Of a DNA stretch of 64,000 nt, positions 27,502 to 35,262 are shown piece by piece. The DNA lies in the NCBI RefSeq assembly GCF_012927205.1, contig NZ_JABBGC010000001.1, positions 1,984,001 through 2,048,000 of the forward strand, in the 5' to 3' direction. Source of the DNA: Chitinophaga fulva. Lineage in GTDB: Bacteria > Bacteroidota > Bacteroidia > Chitinophagales > Chitinophagaceae. Every line of letters starts with the position of its first letter. The stretch's first letter is position 1. The notes beneath the pieces were generated by a model. It was not told the DNA's origin, did not search any database, and was given only the letters and a program-made list of their open reading frames with translations. The position numbers were made by a program, and so were the translations under genes.

Positions 27502-27569
27502 AGGGTAACAAGCTGAATAGGAGGAAGTTTCATTTGGAGTGAAGTATCCCATTCAAACGACACCTGATA
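27498..27569 (-). ncRNA. Short Y-RNA-like unit 2b without tRNA module
   Basis: About 72 nt. The closing stem TATCAGGT pairs with ACCCTGATA with one bulged C. The shared 26-nt motif is at 27541-27566 and is identical to that of unit 1b. The second helix joins GAATGGG to CCTATTC. Four bases (27498-27501) are shared with the outer stem of unit 2, so the two cannot both be fully formed from one precursor. Confidence 0.75.
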
Positions 27570-27577
27570 ATTTTTGA

Positions 27578-27733
27578 ATAACATAACAACAGGGCGATAA
27601 AATTAACAGGACTTTTTTTCTGCTGTTTACCACTTACTACCCCGGGATGTGCTCACCGGGGGCAGGATTCGAACCTGCGGTTTCAGACTTGGATCGAAGT
27701 AACCCGTTGTGACGGCACCTGTTGTTATGTTAT
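27578..27733 (-). ncRNA. Y-RNA-like unit 3 with permuted tRNA mimic
   Basis: The ends form a 16-bp perfect stem (27578-27593 with 27718-27733). The shared motif is at 27696-27721. On the minus strand: T-arm GCAGGTTCGAATCCTGC (27662-27678), a 6-bp acceptor-like stem CCCCGG/CCGGGG (27640-27661) with a 10-nt loop instead of a tetraloop, and a weak D-arm with GTGG in its loop (27625-27637). It is the first of the five complete Y-like units downstream of rsr. Confidence 0.83.
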
Positions 27734-27741
27734 GATTGATG

Positions 27742-27933
27742 TAGCCCGGACAGGAATCGAACCTGCATTTTCATTGCTGAACAGTATGGCTGTAAATACG
27801 CTTCCCTACTAACGTTTAAGTGTTCGGTGCACTGTAAATTCTGATCATGACAGGGCGTGCTTGTCACGATATGGTCCATACACTCCGCGGTTTCGGATTT
27901 TACCGCAGCTTTGTCCTCTTAAGCTACCGGGCC
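27742..27933 (-). ncRNA. tRNA-like RNA in normal (unpermuted) order with a ~120-nt insert
   Basis: On the minus strand, GGCCCGG (27933-27927) pairs with CCGGGCT (27749-27743), a 7-bp acceptor stem with discriminator A at 27742 and no encoded CCA. D-arm GCTT-AAGAGGACA-AAGC is at 27908-27924, and a GCGGT/ACCGC hairpin with a 10-nt loop at 27887-27906. T-arm GCAGG-TTCGATT-CCTGT is at 27750-27766. The extra segment contains a GTATGG/CCATAC helix and an internal GCCCTGT...ACAG hairpin. It has no regular 7-nt anticodon loop. It could be a Y RNA opened at the acceptor rather than at the Ro stem. Confidence 0.65.
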
Positions 27934-27939
27934 GGTTAG

Positions 27940-27964
27940 GCAGCGCGCCCTTTCAGCGCGCTGC
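27940..27964. terminator. GC-rich hairpin between rsr and the RNA array
   Basis: GCAGCGCGC (27940-27948) pairs with GCGCGCTGC (27956-27964), 9 bp. A short T-run follows only on the plus side. In the direction of rsr no T-run follows, so read-through into the RNA array, or processing at this hairpin, is plausible. Confidence 0.5.
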
Positions 27965-27993
27965 GGTTTTATGTAGTTAACAAAAACGGATGA

Positions 27994-29517
27994 TTAAAGG
28001 GTTATACTATGGATGTGTTCCAGTGCGGTCTGTCCATTTTCAATGGCTTCTACCACATCGAATACTTTATCGCTCCAGCCGCTGATGAGGTATACATCGT
28101 TCTGACGTACGTCCACCGGCGTTGTACCCAGTCCTTTCAGGTCAAAGAGGTACAGTTTGGCTTGGGGCGCCACATGTTGTTTATAGTGGGTCCATTTTTC
28201 GGAAAATGCATCCTGTTGTCCGCCGTTGCTGTTCCACAGCTGGCAGTCGGTGAAAAGCATGATCTTATCGGCCACGTAGGAACGTTTGATCAGGTCTTCT
28301 ATGACCAGGTAACCGTTGGTGGAGTAGCCTACTGCCCCTTCTTTTTTGTAGAACGCGTCCACATTGGCGAGGATGTTGTTACCCGGCAGCGCTATGGTTT
28401 TCCAGGTGTCTCCAAACATACCGCTTACCACGTTTTTGCATTTATGCTGCAGTAGCATACCGAGCATCAGGCCGATGTCATAACCTTTTATTTTGCTGCG
28501 GGCAGACAACGGGAACTGCATAGAGCCGGACACGTCGCAGGCAATTACCACCCGGGTATTGACATCGAAACCTTTCAGGTGTTCCACGCTGGTTTTGACA
28601 GCGGTTTCAAGGGCCTGCATCAGCTGACCGGTGAGGCCATGCGGGACTTCCTGCAGTTCGCGGTAAGCCGCGAGGTAGCGGAACGGCAACTGTTTGGATT
28701 TCAATACAGCTGTCGGATTGGTCAGGTGCTCACACACCATGGTCATGTATACCGGGCTGATATCGGCCTGCAGCATATTGCGCAGGTTACGCATGGTAGC
28801 CATGTATCCCAGTTGTTTGCTGGTGATCAGTTCTGACCAGGCTTCCTGCATCGCCGCTTTTTTAGCTATTTCGGAAGTGAAAGAACGCTGACCAACGGCT
28901 GACAGGGTGGTTTCCCATGTATACGGTACAGACAGGGTATCGTTAACGATTTTGTTGAACACTTCCTGCTGCATTTCATTCTTTGCTTTCGGGTGTACCA
29001 GGAACAGGGCGTCTTTCAGCGAGATAGCTGTTTTACGGTTGTATTTTGCAAACTGGTATTCATCGAAGTGGTTGAATGCCAAGGCCAGACCCTTCTGTAC
29101 CTGTTTGCTCAGCCTGTTCAGCTTTTTTACTTCCGTACGCTTGTTGGCCATAGTATAATAGGCCAGCATTTCCGTGATTTCATCCGCACGCTGTATTACA
29201 CGCGCCACTGTTTTGCCCACCAGCGCATTGCCGTTGAAGCGTTTGGCCATTTCCACGGCCAATACCATCGGGATGCTGCGCAGATACATTTTTTCGCGGG
29301 CATAAACGGCCAGTCTGGCTACGAAGGCCGGATCGTTCTGGTCCATCAGGGTGCAGATACGAGTCAGCCTGTCACTGGCTCCTTCGTAGAACTGGTCATT
29401 CAGGGAAGCTGTCACAACGCTGGTGTACAGTTCCATTTCCGGAGTCATCTTGTACGCCGGTGCGCCTGCATGATTGGTTACCTTCTGGGTGCCTTTTGTG
29501 AAAAGATTGAATTTCAT
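27994..29517 (-). CDS. rsr: Ro60/Rsr homologue (TROVE + vWA domains), Y-RNA-binding protein
   Basis: A 507-residue TROVE protein. An alpha-helical HEAT-like ring (about 15-320; VTASLNDQFYEGASDRL, MYLRSIPMVLAVEMAKRFNG) is followed by a von Willebrand A domain (about 325-505) with an intact metal site: DVSGSM near 333, and FTDCQLW in the third MIDAS position. Bacterial Ro60 proteins bind Y RNAs and tether or gate RNA-processing enzymes in stress and RNA decay. The Y-RNA-like array lies directly downstream on the same strand, and a WYL regulator is divergent. Confidence 0.92.
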   Translation of the reverse strand: MKFNLFTKGTQKVTNHAGAPAYKMTPEMELYTSVVTASLNDQFYEGASDRLTRICTLMDQNDPAFVARLAVYAREKMYLRSIPMVLAVEMAKRFNGNALVGKTVARVIQRADEITEMLAYYTMANKRTEVKKLNRLSKQVQKGLALAFNHFDEYQFAKYNRKTAISLKDALFLVHPKAKNEMQQEVFNKIVNDTLSVPYTWETTLSAVGQRSFTSEIAKKAAMQEAWSELITSKQLGYMATMRNLRNMLQADISPVYMTMVCEHLTNPTAVLKSKQLPFRYLAAYRELQEVPHGLTGQLMQALETAVKTSVEHLKGFDVNTRVVIACDVSGSMQFPLSARSKIKGYDIGLMLGMLLQHKCKNVVSGMFGDTWKTIALPGNNILANVDAFYKKEGAVGYSTNGYLVIEDLIKRSYVADKIMLFTDCQLWNSNGGQQDAFSEKWTHYKQHVAPQAKLYLFDLKGLGTTPVDVRQNDVYLISGWSDKVFDVVEAIENGQTALEHIHSITL

Positions 29518-29548
29518 ATCATTTTGTATTACTGTGTGATTGATGATA

Positions 29549-29586
29549 CAAAGATGTCCCCCTATATGCGCAGTCTTTTTGCGCAG
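29549..29586. promoter_or_regulatory. rsr promoter region with TGCGCAG direct repeats
   Basis: On the minus strand CATCTTTG (29556-29549) resembles the -7 element for rsr. TGCGCAG occurs at 29567-29573 and 29580-29586, 13 bp apart, over the expected -33 region. The pair lies between divergent rsr and the WYL regulator and is a good candidate operator. Confidence 0.45.
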
Positions 29587-29624
29587 GTCTATTTTTTATT
29601 TATTTTTATTAAAATTTTTTCCTG

Positions 29625-30647
29625 ATGCCTGTTAACCGTAACGCCTTAATAAGATACAAAACCATCGATACCTGCCTTCGAAACCGCCGCCGGCGCTGGA
29701 CTTTACAGAACCTGATCGATAAAGTTTCGGACGCTCTGTATGACTATGAAGGCATGGAGAAAGGCATCAGCCGCCGCACTATCCAGGCGGATATCCAGAT
29801 GATGCGCAGTGATAAGCTGGGCTACAACGCACCTATTATTATTGTAGAGAAGAAATATTACACCTACGAAGACGCCGATTATAGTATTACCAATATCCCG
29901 CTGAGCGAACATGACCTCTCCCGCATGACGGAGGCCGTGGAAGTGCTGAAGCAGTTCAAGGGCTTCTCGCATTTCCAGCATCTGAATGATGTGGTGCAGA
30001 AACTGGAGGGGCATGTATACTCATCTTCCCATAATCAGCGGACGATCATCGACTTCGAAAAAAATGAGCACCTGCGTGGGCTGTCGCATCTCGGCATGAT
30101 CTACGACGCTATCACCCGGGAACAAACGATGTTGATAAAGTACCAGTCGTTTCGTGCTAAATCCGCTACTGATATGCATCTTCATGCGTGGTGGCTGAAA
30201 GAATTCAAGAACCGGTGGTTCGTAATAGGGACAAAAAATGCCTCCCCCGGCATTATTACCCTGGCGTTGGACAGGATCATGTCACTGAAAATTGATGACA
30301 CCGAAGCATACCGTCCTAACCTGGACGGGCACACGCCGGAGGACTACTATCAGCATGCTATAGGGCCTACTGTGGCCCGGGTAAGACCGCAGAAGGTGAC
30401 TATTCTGGTGACACCGGAGCATGCCCCTTATGTACTCACCAAACCGCTGCATCACAGCCAGCAGGTGGTGTCTGAAGGCCAGGAAGGAACGGTTATCACC
30501 ATCATGGTGGAACATAACTTTGAACTGGAACGGGAGATTCTTGGGTTTGCGGACGGCATGAAGGTGTTGGGGCCGGAAAAGTTGCGTAAGAGTATCCAAT
30601 GGAAACTGCGGCGTGCGGCAGATACCTATGACATCCATGATAAATAA
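29625..30647 (+). CDS. WYL-domain transcriptional regulator, divergent from rsr
   Basis: A 340-residue protein. The N-terminal winged-helix region (about 5-75; RNALIRYKTIDTCLRN, ISRRTIQADIQMMR) is followed by a linker and a WYL domain (about 140-225; HAWWLKEFKNRWFVIG in place of the usual W-Y-L stretch). A C-terminal WCX extension ends the protein. WYL domains sense nucleic acids or nucleotides in several defence and DNA-damage systems. Head-to-head arrangement with rsr, 107 nt apart, suggests it controls rsr and the RNA array, comparable in position to the RtcR regulator in enteric rsr loci. Confidence 0.88.
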   Translation: MPVNRNALIRYKTIDTCLRNRRRRWTLQNLIDKVSDALYDYEGMEKGISRRTIQADIQMMRSDKLGYNAPIIIVEKKYYTYEDADYSITNIPLSEHDLSRMTEAVEVLKQFKGFSHFQHLNDVVQKLEGHVYSSSHNQRTIIDFEKNEHLRGLSHLGMIYDAITREQTMLIKYQSFRAKSATDMHLHAWWLKEFKNRWFVIGTKNASPGIITLALDRIMSLKIDDTEAYRPNLDGHTPEDYYQHAIGPTVARVRPQKVTILVTPEHAPYVLTKPLHHSQQVVSEGQEGTVITIMVEHNFELEREILGFADGMKVLGPEKLRKSIQWKLRRAADTYDIHDK

Positions 30648-30651
30648 AGAA

Positions 30652-30681
30652 ACAGCCGGCTTAACAAGATAAGCCGGCTGT
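30652..30681. terminator. Bidirectional intrinsic terminator
   Basis: ACAGCCGGCTTA (30652-30663) pairs perfectly with TAAGCCGGCTGT (30670-30681), 12 bp with a 6-nt loop. T-rich tracts follow on both strands. It serves the WYL gene (+) and the GH16 operon (-). Confidence 0.85.
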
Positions 30682-30705
30682 AATCTTTTGTTGAATTCCA
30701 ATCCC

Positions 30706-31746
30706 TTAGTTTTTATACACTCTCACATAATCCACTTCCATCGTTCCTTTGGTGAAAGCCGGGTCAATAGCGCCACCAAAAGTTCCGCCTATGGCGAAAT
30801 TGAGCAGGACAAAGAAATTATGGTTGAAAGGCAGGCCGGCAGCGTTATTAAAAGTGAAATAGAGTTTGTCGTCCACATACCAACGGAGTTGTTTGGGCGA
30901 CCAGTCCAGCGTATACTTATGGAATGCGCCGGTTTCATTGGCTACCATGGTGGTGCCGCCGTCGGCATTACCACCCGCATGGTCCGGGTGATGTACCGTA
31001 CCATATATTTTCTGTGGCTCATTGCCTTTGTGCTCCATGATATCTATTTCACCGCAGGCAGGCCATCCGGCAGTGGCGATATTGCTGCCCAGCATCCAGA
31101 TGGCGGGCCAGGTACCGCTGCCTACGGGCAATTTGGCGCTTACTTCCACGCGGCCGTAGGTAAAGTCAAATTTGCCTTTGGTCAGCAGGCGGGCAGACGT
31201 GTAGTCTTTGCCGTTATAATTTTCCTTCTGTGCGGTGATTTTCAACGTGCCGTTGGATATCTGCGCATTCTGCGGGCGATCGGTATAGTACTGTGCTTCT
31301 GCATTCCCCCAGCCGTTATCGCCGTTGCCGATATCGTATCCCCATTTTTTCGGGTCTGGTACTCCGTCCTGGTTAAACTCGTCGGACCACAGCAGGGCGG
31401 TAGACACAGGGACGGCTACAGACACTGATTTGGCAATAGTAAGTCCATCTGCGCTTTTGGCGGTGACCTGTACCGTGTAGTTGTTGGTACCGGGCGTGTT
31501 ATAGGTATAACTCGTACTGCCGTTGGCGGTAGTTCTGATATAGCCGTTGCCGAAGTCATAGTCATAACTCACCGCATGCTCGGCTGTTGCAGTGAAGATA
31601 ACCGTTCCGCTGCTGTCGGTGCTCACGGTAGTATTCACTACCAGGTTCAGCGGCGCCACTTTTTCCGCCGGCTTGTTGTCGTTTGATTTGCCACAGCTGC
31701 TCAGGGCCACGAGCAGCGCCATCATCATTCCTGTTACATGTTTCAT
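30706..31746 (-). CDS. Glycoside hydrolase family 16 endo-beta-glucanase lipoprotein with PKD domain
   Basis: A 346-residue lipoprotein (ALLVALSSCGKSN). A PKD-like domain (about 35-115; YDYDFGNGYIRT) precedes a GH16 catalytic domain (about 120-346) with the retaining signature GEIDIMEH near 231-238 carrying the nucleophile and acid/base Glu residues, and WPAIWMLG just before it. The form fits beta-1,3-glucanases (laminarinase type) rather than agarases or carrageenases. It is the last gene of a SusC/SusD/PKD operon and is likely surface-exposed. Confidence 0.92.
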   Translation of the reverse strand: MKHVTGMMMALLVALSSCGKSNDNKPAEKVAPLNLVVNTTVSTDSSGTVIFTATAEHAVSYDYDFGNGYIRTTANGSTSYTYNTPGTNNYTVQVTAKSADGLTIAKSVSVAVPVSTALLWSDEFNQDGVPDPKKWGYDIGNGDNGWGNAEAQYYTDRPQNAQISNGTLKITAQKENYNGKDYTSARLLTKGKFDFTYGRVEVSAKLPVGSGTWPAIWMLGSNIATAGWPACGEIDIMEHKGNEPQKIYGTVHHPDHAGGNADGGTTMVANETGAFHKYTLDWSPKQLRWYVDDKLYFTFNNAAGLPFNHNFFVLLNFAIGGTFGGAIDPAFTKGTMEVDYVRVYKN

Positions 31747-31749
31747 AAG

Positions 31750-32631
31750 CTATTGTATTGCGATTAGTTTAACATACCATGCTCCGGGGTCCTGGACGCA
31801 ACGTAACGTCATGTGGGTGTCTGTTCTTTCCAGTACCTGGTATTTGTGTACTCCCAGGTATAAACCGAGGTGACCTTTTACCGGGAAGGTGATAAATTCT
31901 TCGGTGGCGTTGCCATCGTATCCGAATGTTTCCGTATAGTCGGCAGCTTTAGGGCCGGCAAGGGTATAGTCCCCGCTGCCTGTCAGTGTTGGGTCGAAGT
32001 CTTTGAGATATTCTTTTTTGCCAAACAGGTCGTTGTGGGTGGTGTGGGTGAACACGTTGCCGTTGACGTTAAAAGTGTAGATGTCATCATAGATGCCAAG
32101 GCCATCTTTTTCATTGGGAGCAGCAGCCCACCAAGCCGGTGTGAATACATCTGCGGAAGACACGCCGAGATGGCCGGAGACGTCTTTGTCTACCCGCCAT
32201 TTTTTGGTGCCGTTGTTGGTCAACATGCTGACCAGTTCCGGATTAGGCGTAAAGGCGCGATATATCTCCACTTCCACCGTATTGGTGCTGGTGATGCCAG
32301 CTTTGCCGGAGGCATACACGGTGATGGTGAATTTTTTAATGCCGGTGTGTTTGTACGTGTACGTGTATGCGTTCACGGTACTGGTCTTAGGTGTTTGCCC
32401 GTCGCCGAAATCCACTTTGTAGTTATAGGCGTGCCCGGAGTTGATGCTCAGCTGTATGGTGCCGGAGCCGTCGCCATTGGGATGGGTAGCGTCTTTCCCG
32501 TTAATGGTGAGCGTGAGCACAGGTGTGCCCGGGGTGGTGAGGTCGCCGAATTTATAGTCGTCTTTGTTGCAGCTGCCGGCGAGCAGCAGCACGGCAACGA
32601 AGAGGAACGTTTGTTTTATATACTGGATCAT
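31750..32631 (-). CDS. PKD-domain surface lipoprotein (probable glycan-binding protein)
   Basis: A 293-residue lipoprotein (VLLLAGSCNKDD). One PKD domain (about 35-125; YNYKVDFGDGQTPKTS) is followed by a beta-rich C-terminal domain with many aromatic residues (FTPAWWAAAPNEKDGLGIYDDIYTF split over 165-190). It lies 3 nt before the GH16 gene. In beta-glucan loci such proteins occupy the SusE/SGBP position and bind polysaccharide at the cell surface. The binding role is inferred. Confidence 0.8.
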   Translation of the reverse strand: MIQYIKQTFLFVAVLLLAGSCNKDDYKFGDLTTPGTPVLTLTINGKDATHPNGDGSGTIQLSINSGHAYNYKVDFGDGQTPKTSTVNAYTYTYKHTGIKKFTITVYASGKAGITSTNTVEVEIYRAFTPNPELVSMLTNNGTKKWRVDKDVSGHLGVSSADVFTPAWWAAAPNEKDGLGIYDDIYTFNVNGNVFTHTTHNDLFGKKEYLKDFDPTLTGSGDYTLAGPKAADYTETFGYDGNATEEFITFPVKGHLGLYLGVHKYQVLERTDTHMTLRCVQDPGAWYVKLIAIQ

Positions 32632-32644
32632 ACGTGGTGCGCAA

Positions 32645-33733
32645 TTAGTTGGTTAATACGATGTCATCGAAGAGGATGGTGTAGTTCTGGCTGCCATCGC
32701 CCTGTGTGCCATTATCCAGGAAGAACAGGATGTTTTGTAGTTTCTTGCTGTTATCCATGATTTTACCGCTGAAGTCGAAGGTGAGTTCTTCCCAGGTATT
32801 GGCTTGTGTGGTAACGGCTTCTGTGTTTTCCATGAAGGAGTTGTCGCCGGTCCTTTCCAGTTGCAGCAAAATGCGCAGGCCGGGCCGCCAGGAGTATACT
32901 TTCACTTTGAACTTTTTGGTGGTGGTGAAGTCCATCGGGCTGCTCATCACGATATAATTGCCGGCCCAGGTCTGGTCTTTTGTTTTGATGATTTTGCCTA
33001 CTGTGGCGCTGGTGTTGATACCGCCTGCATAGGGGTTGGGGATGACTGAGGTGACACTGCCACCGAAATCGCCCCATGCGTAGCTGACATCCGGTTGTTC
33101 AAATGTCATGGGCAGGGTGAGCGCATTGTAGATCGTCACTTCTTTGGTAGCAGCGGTGACGGCGGCGCCTCCGCTAAGGGCTTCCACCTTCACCTGGTAC
33201 TTACCGGCTTTGGCATAGGTATGTGTAACACTGGCACCTTCAGCGATCAATACGGGTACTTCATTGGCCGCATCGCCGAAGTACACTTTGTATCCTCCGG
33301 TCGCGTACAACGCTTTAGCCGACACTGTAAGATCATGCAAGCTGGCGTTGGCCGTGATGGTCAGGCTTTCAGGTGCCCGGAATGTTACAACAAGTTGTTT
33401 GGTGGCCTCTGCTTTCTGGCCAGTGATGCCGCTGGCGACCACTTTCACCGGATAGGTACCTTCCTTATAGATGTGGGTGGTATTTTGTCCGGGAAGCACG
33501 CGTACCGGGTCGGTGGTGGCATCTCCAAAATAAATATCGTAGGCGGTAGCCCCGGCGCTGTTGGGCGTTATGGTGACAAGGCCGGAGTTATCATCTGTTA
33601 TTTTAAAATTGATGGCTTCGCCGGTAGGGGCGGTACCTGTTTTCAGGAAGTCCGTATCGTCGAAGGTGTCTTTGTTGCAACTACTGCCCAGGGCTATGAG
33701 CAGCAGGAGCGGTATATATGAAAGTTTGTTCAT
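32645..33733 (-). CDS. PKD-domain surface lipoprotein with C-terminal carbohydrate-binding-like domain
   Basis: A 362-residue lipoprotein (LLLIALGSSCNKDT). Two PKD-like repeats (about 40-115 and 120-205; both with YDIYFGDA or YKVYFGDA) precede a jelly-roll-like domain (about 210-362) ending LFDDIVLTN, typical of carbohydrate-binding modules. It is next to SusD and shares its PKD design with the following lipoprotein. Probably a second surface glycan-binding protein. Confidence 0.8.
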   Translation of the reverse strand: MNKLSYIPLLLLIALGSSCNKDTFDDTDFLKTGTAPTGEAINFKITDDNSGLVTITPNSAGATAYDIYFGDATTDPVRVLPGQNTTHIYKEGTYPVKVVASGITGQKAEATKQLVVTFRAPESLTITANASLHDLTVSAKALYATGGYKVYFGDAANEVPVLIAEGASVTHTYAKAGKYQVKVEALSGGAAVTAATKEVTIYNALTLPMTFEQPDVSYAWGDFGGSVTSVIPNPYAGGINTSATVGKIIKTKDQTWAGNYIVMSSPMDFTTTKKFKVKVYSWRPGLRILLQLERTGDNSFMENTEAVTTQANTWEELTFDFSGKIMDNSKKLQNILFFLDNGTQGDGSQNYTILFDDIVLTN

Positions 33734-33751
33734 GCTGTTGGATTTTGGTGG

Positions 33752-35251
33752 TTAATAACCCGGATTTTGTTGGAGCTGGGAGATTTCTATTTCCCGCTGT
33801 GGAATAGGGAATAATTCATTTTTACCTGCTTTGAAACCGGTAATAACGGTGGCGGCGCGGCCGGTGCGTACCAGGTCAAAGAAACGATCGCCTTCCATGG
33901 CCAGTTCCAGCCGGCGTTCATCCCAGATAGCCTGCCTGAGCGCTGTTCCGGAAGCGGTAACATCATGCAGGTTATCGCGGAAAGCACGGCGGCGTACTTT
34001 GTTGAGGTAATCGCGGGCTTTGGCATCGTTGGGCGTAGCGGCGCGGTTGTTAGCCTCTGCGGCCAGCAACAGCACTTCTGCAAAACGGATGGTGCGGTAG
34101 TTATTAAGATAATTGAGCTCTGTCTGACCGGAAGTTTCTCCTTTACGCGGCAGGTATTTCTGGTTATACAGACCGGTGTTTTTGTAAGGGGCAGCCTGAT
34201 AGGTGATGGTGAATTCCGGATGTGCTGTTTTGTAAGCTTCTATGTCCAGCACCGTCGTTTCTTTCCGTTGATCACCTGCGGCATAGGCTTTGGCGAGTTC
34301 CTGCGTGGGCAGGTTGGTGCTCCATCCTGGTGCATAAGGGCTGCTGCCGGTAAGCCCGCGGATGCCGCATTGTTGCACGGCATAGTTGCCCTGGCCGCGG
34401 GTAGCAGCGCCCCAGTTCCAGTAAGGAAAGAGATTGGAATACTGGATTTCAAATACAGACTCAGAACCGTTTTCGCCCGATTGTACGAAGATGTCGGCAA
34501 AATTAGGCGCCAGTATAAAGGGGCCGTTGGCGACATTTTCCAGTATCGCAGCAGCCGCATCGAATTTGTTTTCGTAGATCAGCACTTTGCCCAGCAGCGC
34601 CTGTGCGGCGTATTTGGTAACGCGCCCTGCTTGCGGATTGGAATTGGGCAGTACGGCGATGGCAGCATTCAGGTCCTTCTCTATCTGTGCGTACACATCT
34701 GCTTTGGGCGATCTTTGCAGCTTCCTGGAATCGGAGAGATTTAACCGTCTTTCAAAAAACAGGGGCACATCCCCAAAAAATTTCACCAGTGTGAAATAGT
34801 AATACGCACGAAGGAAATATACTTCTCCATAGAGCGCTTCCTTACCAGTGAAATTAACACTGTTGCCGGAAATGTTTTTGTCTTTGTACTGGGTGAGATA
34901 ATTGGCGCGGTTGATACCTTCATAGGCCGACTTCCAAATCTCTGTGAGGTAGTCGTTGGCCGGTGTATAGGTGTAGTCGTCGATCTGTTGCAGGCCCAGT
35001 ACGTCGGAGGCGTTTTCACCACCGGTAACGGCGTTGTCGGATGCGATGTCCCCAATGGGAACGGCCTGGTTGAGCCATTGCAATGGGGAATACACACTTA
35101 TCACCATCGTACTATAGTCATTGGATGACTGGAGGTAGTCTTTCTCTGTGACGAGAAAATCTTCATGCGCGTCATAGTCCACCCACTTCTTGCAGGAAGG
35201 GAGCAGTGCCAATGTAACGAGCAGTCCGGTTATATGCAGTAAGTTCTTCAT
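33752..35251 (-). CDS. SusD/RagB-family lipoprotein of the beta-glucan locus
   Basis: A 499-residue SusD-like protein: lipoprotein signal ending LLPSCKKW, a helical core with YGEVYFLRAYYYFTLVKFFGDVPLF, and C-terminal IRFAEVLLLAAEANNR and AIWDERRLELAMEGDRFFDL. It follows SusC by 11 nt on the same strand and should form the lid of the transporter. The substrate is inferred as beta-1,3-glucan from the GH16 in the operon. Confidence 0.94.
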   Translation of the reverse strand: MKNLLHITGLLVTLALLPSCKKWVDYDAHEDFLVTEKDYLQSSNDYSTMVISVYSPLQWLNQAVPIGDIASDNAVTGGENASDVLGLQQIDDYTYTPANDYLTEIWKSAYEGINRANYLTQYKDKNISGNSVNFTGKEALYGEVYFLRAYYYFTLVKFFGDVPLFFERRLNLSDSRKLQRSPKADVYAQIEKDLNAAIAVLPNSNPQAGRVTKYAAQALLGKVLIYENKFDAAAAILENVANGPFILAPNFADIFVQSGENGSESVFEIQYSNLFPYWNWGAATRGQGNYAVQQCGIRGLTGSSPYAPGWSTNLPTQELAKAYAAGDQRKETTVLDIEAYKTAHPEFTITYQAAPYKNTGLYNQKYLPRKGETSGQTELNYLNNYRTIRFAEVLLLAAEANNRAATPNDAKARDYLNKVRRRAFRDNLHDVTASGTALRQAIWDERRLELAMEGDRFFDLVRTGRAATVITGFKAGKNELFPIPQREIEISQLQQNPGY

Positions 35252-35262
35252 GTTGTTAGTTT

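Noticed and set aside
27059..27733. CRISPR array, because of regularly repeated blocks
   Set aside because: Repeats are few, unequally spaced (50-217 nt), contain paired stems of different sequence, and no cas gene is present.
27059..27933. Four ordinary tRNA genes on the minus strand, suggested by four GGTTCGANTCC T-arms
   Set aside because: In three of them the acceptor stem is closed by a loop and the D-arm comes after it, so no linear tRNA can be drawn; each lies inside a longer stem with a shared non-tRNA motif.
27742..27933. tmRNA (ssrA)
   Set aside because: Too short, with a paired D-stem, and no tag reading frame ending in a typical Ala-Ala tag was seen.
27742..27933. tRNA with a self-splicing intron
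   Set aside because: The insert of about 120 nt is too small for a group I intron and no core motifs or regular 7-nt anticodon loop could be found.
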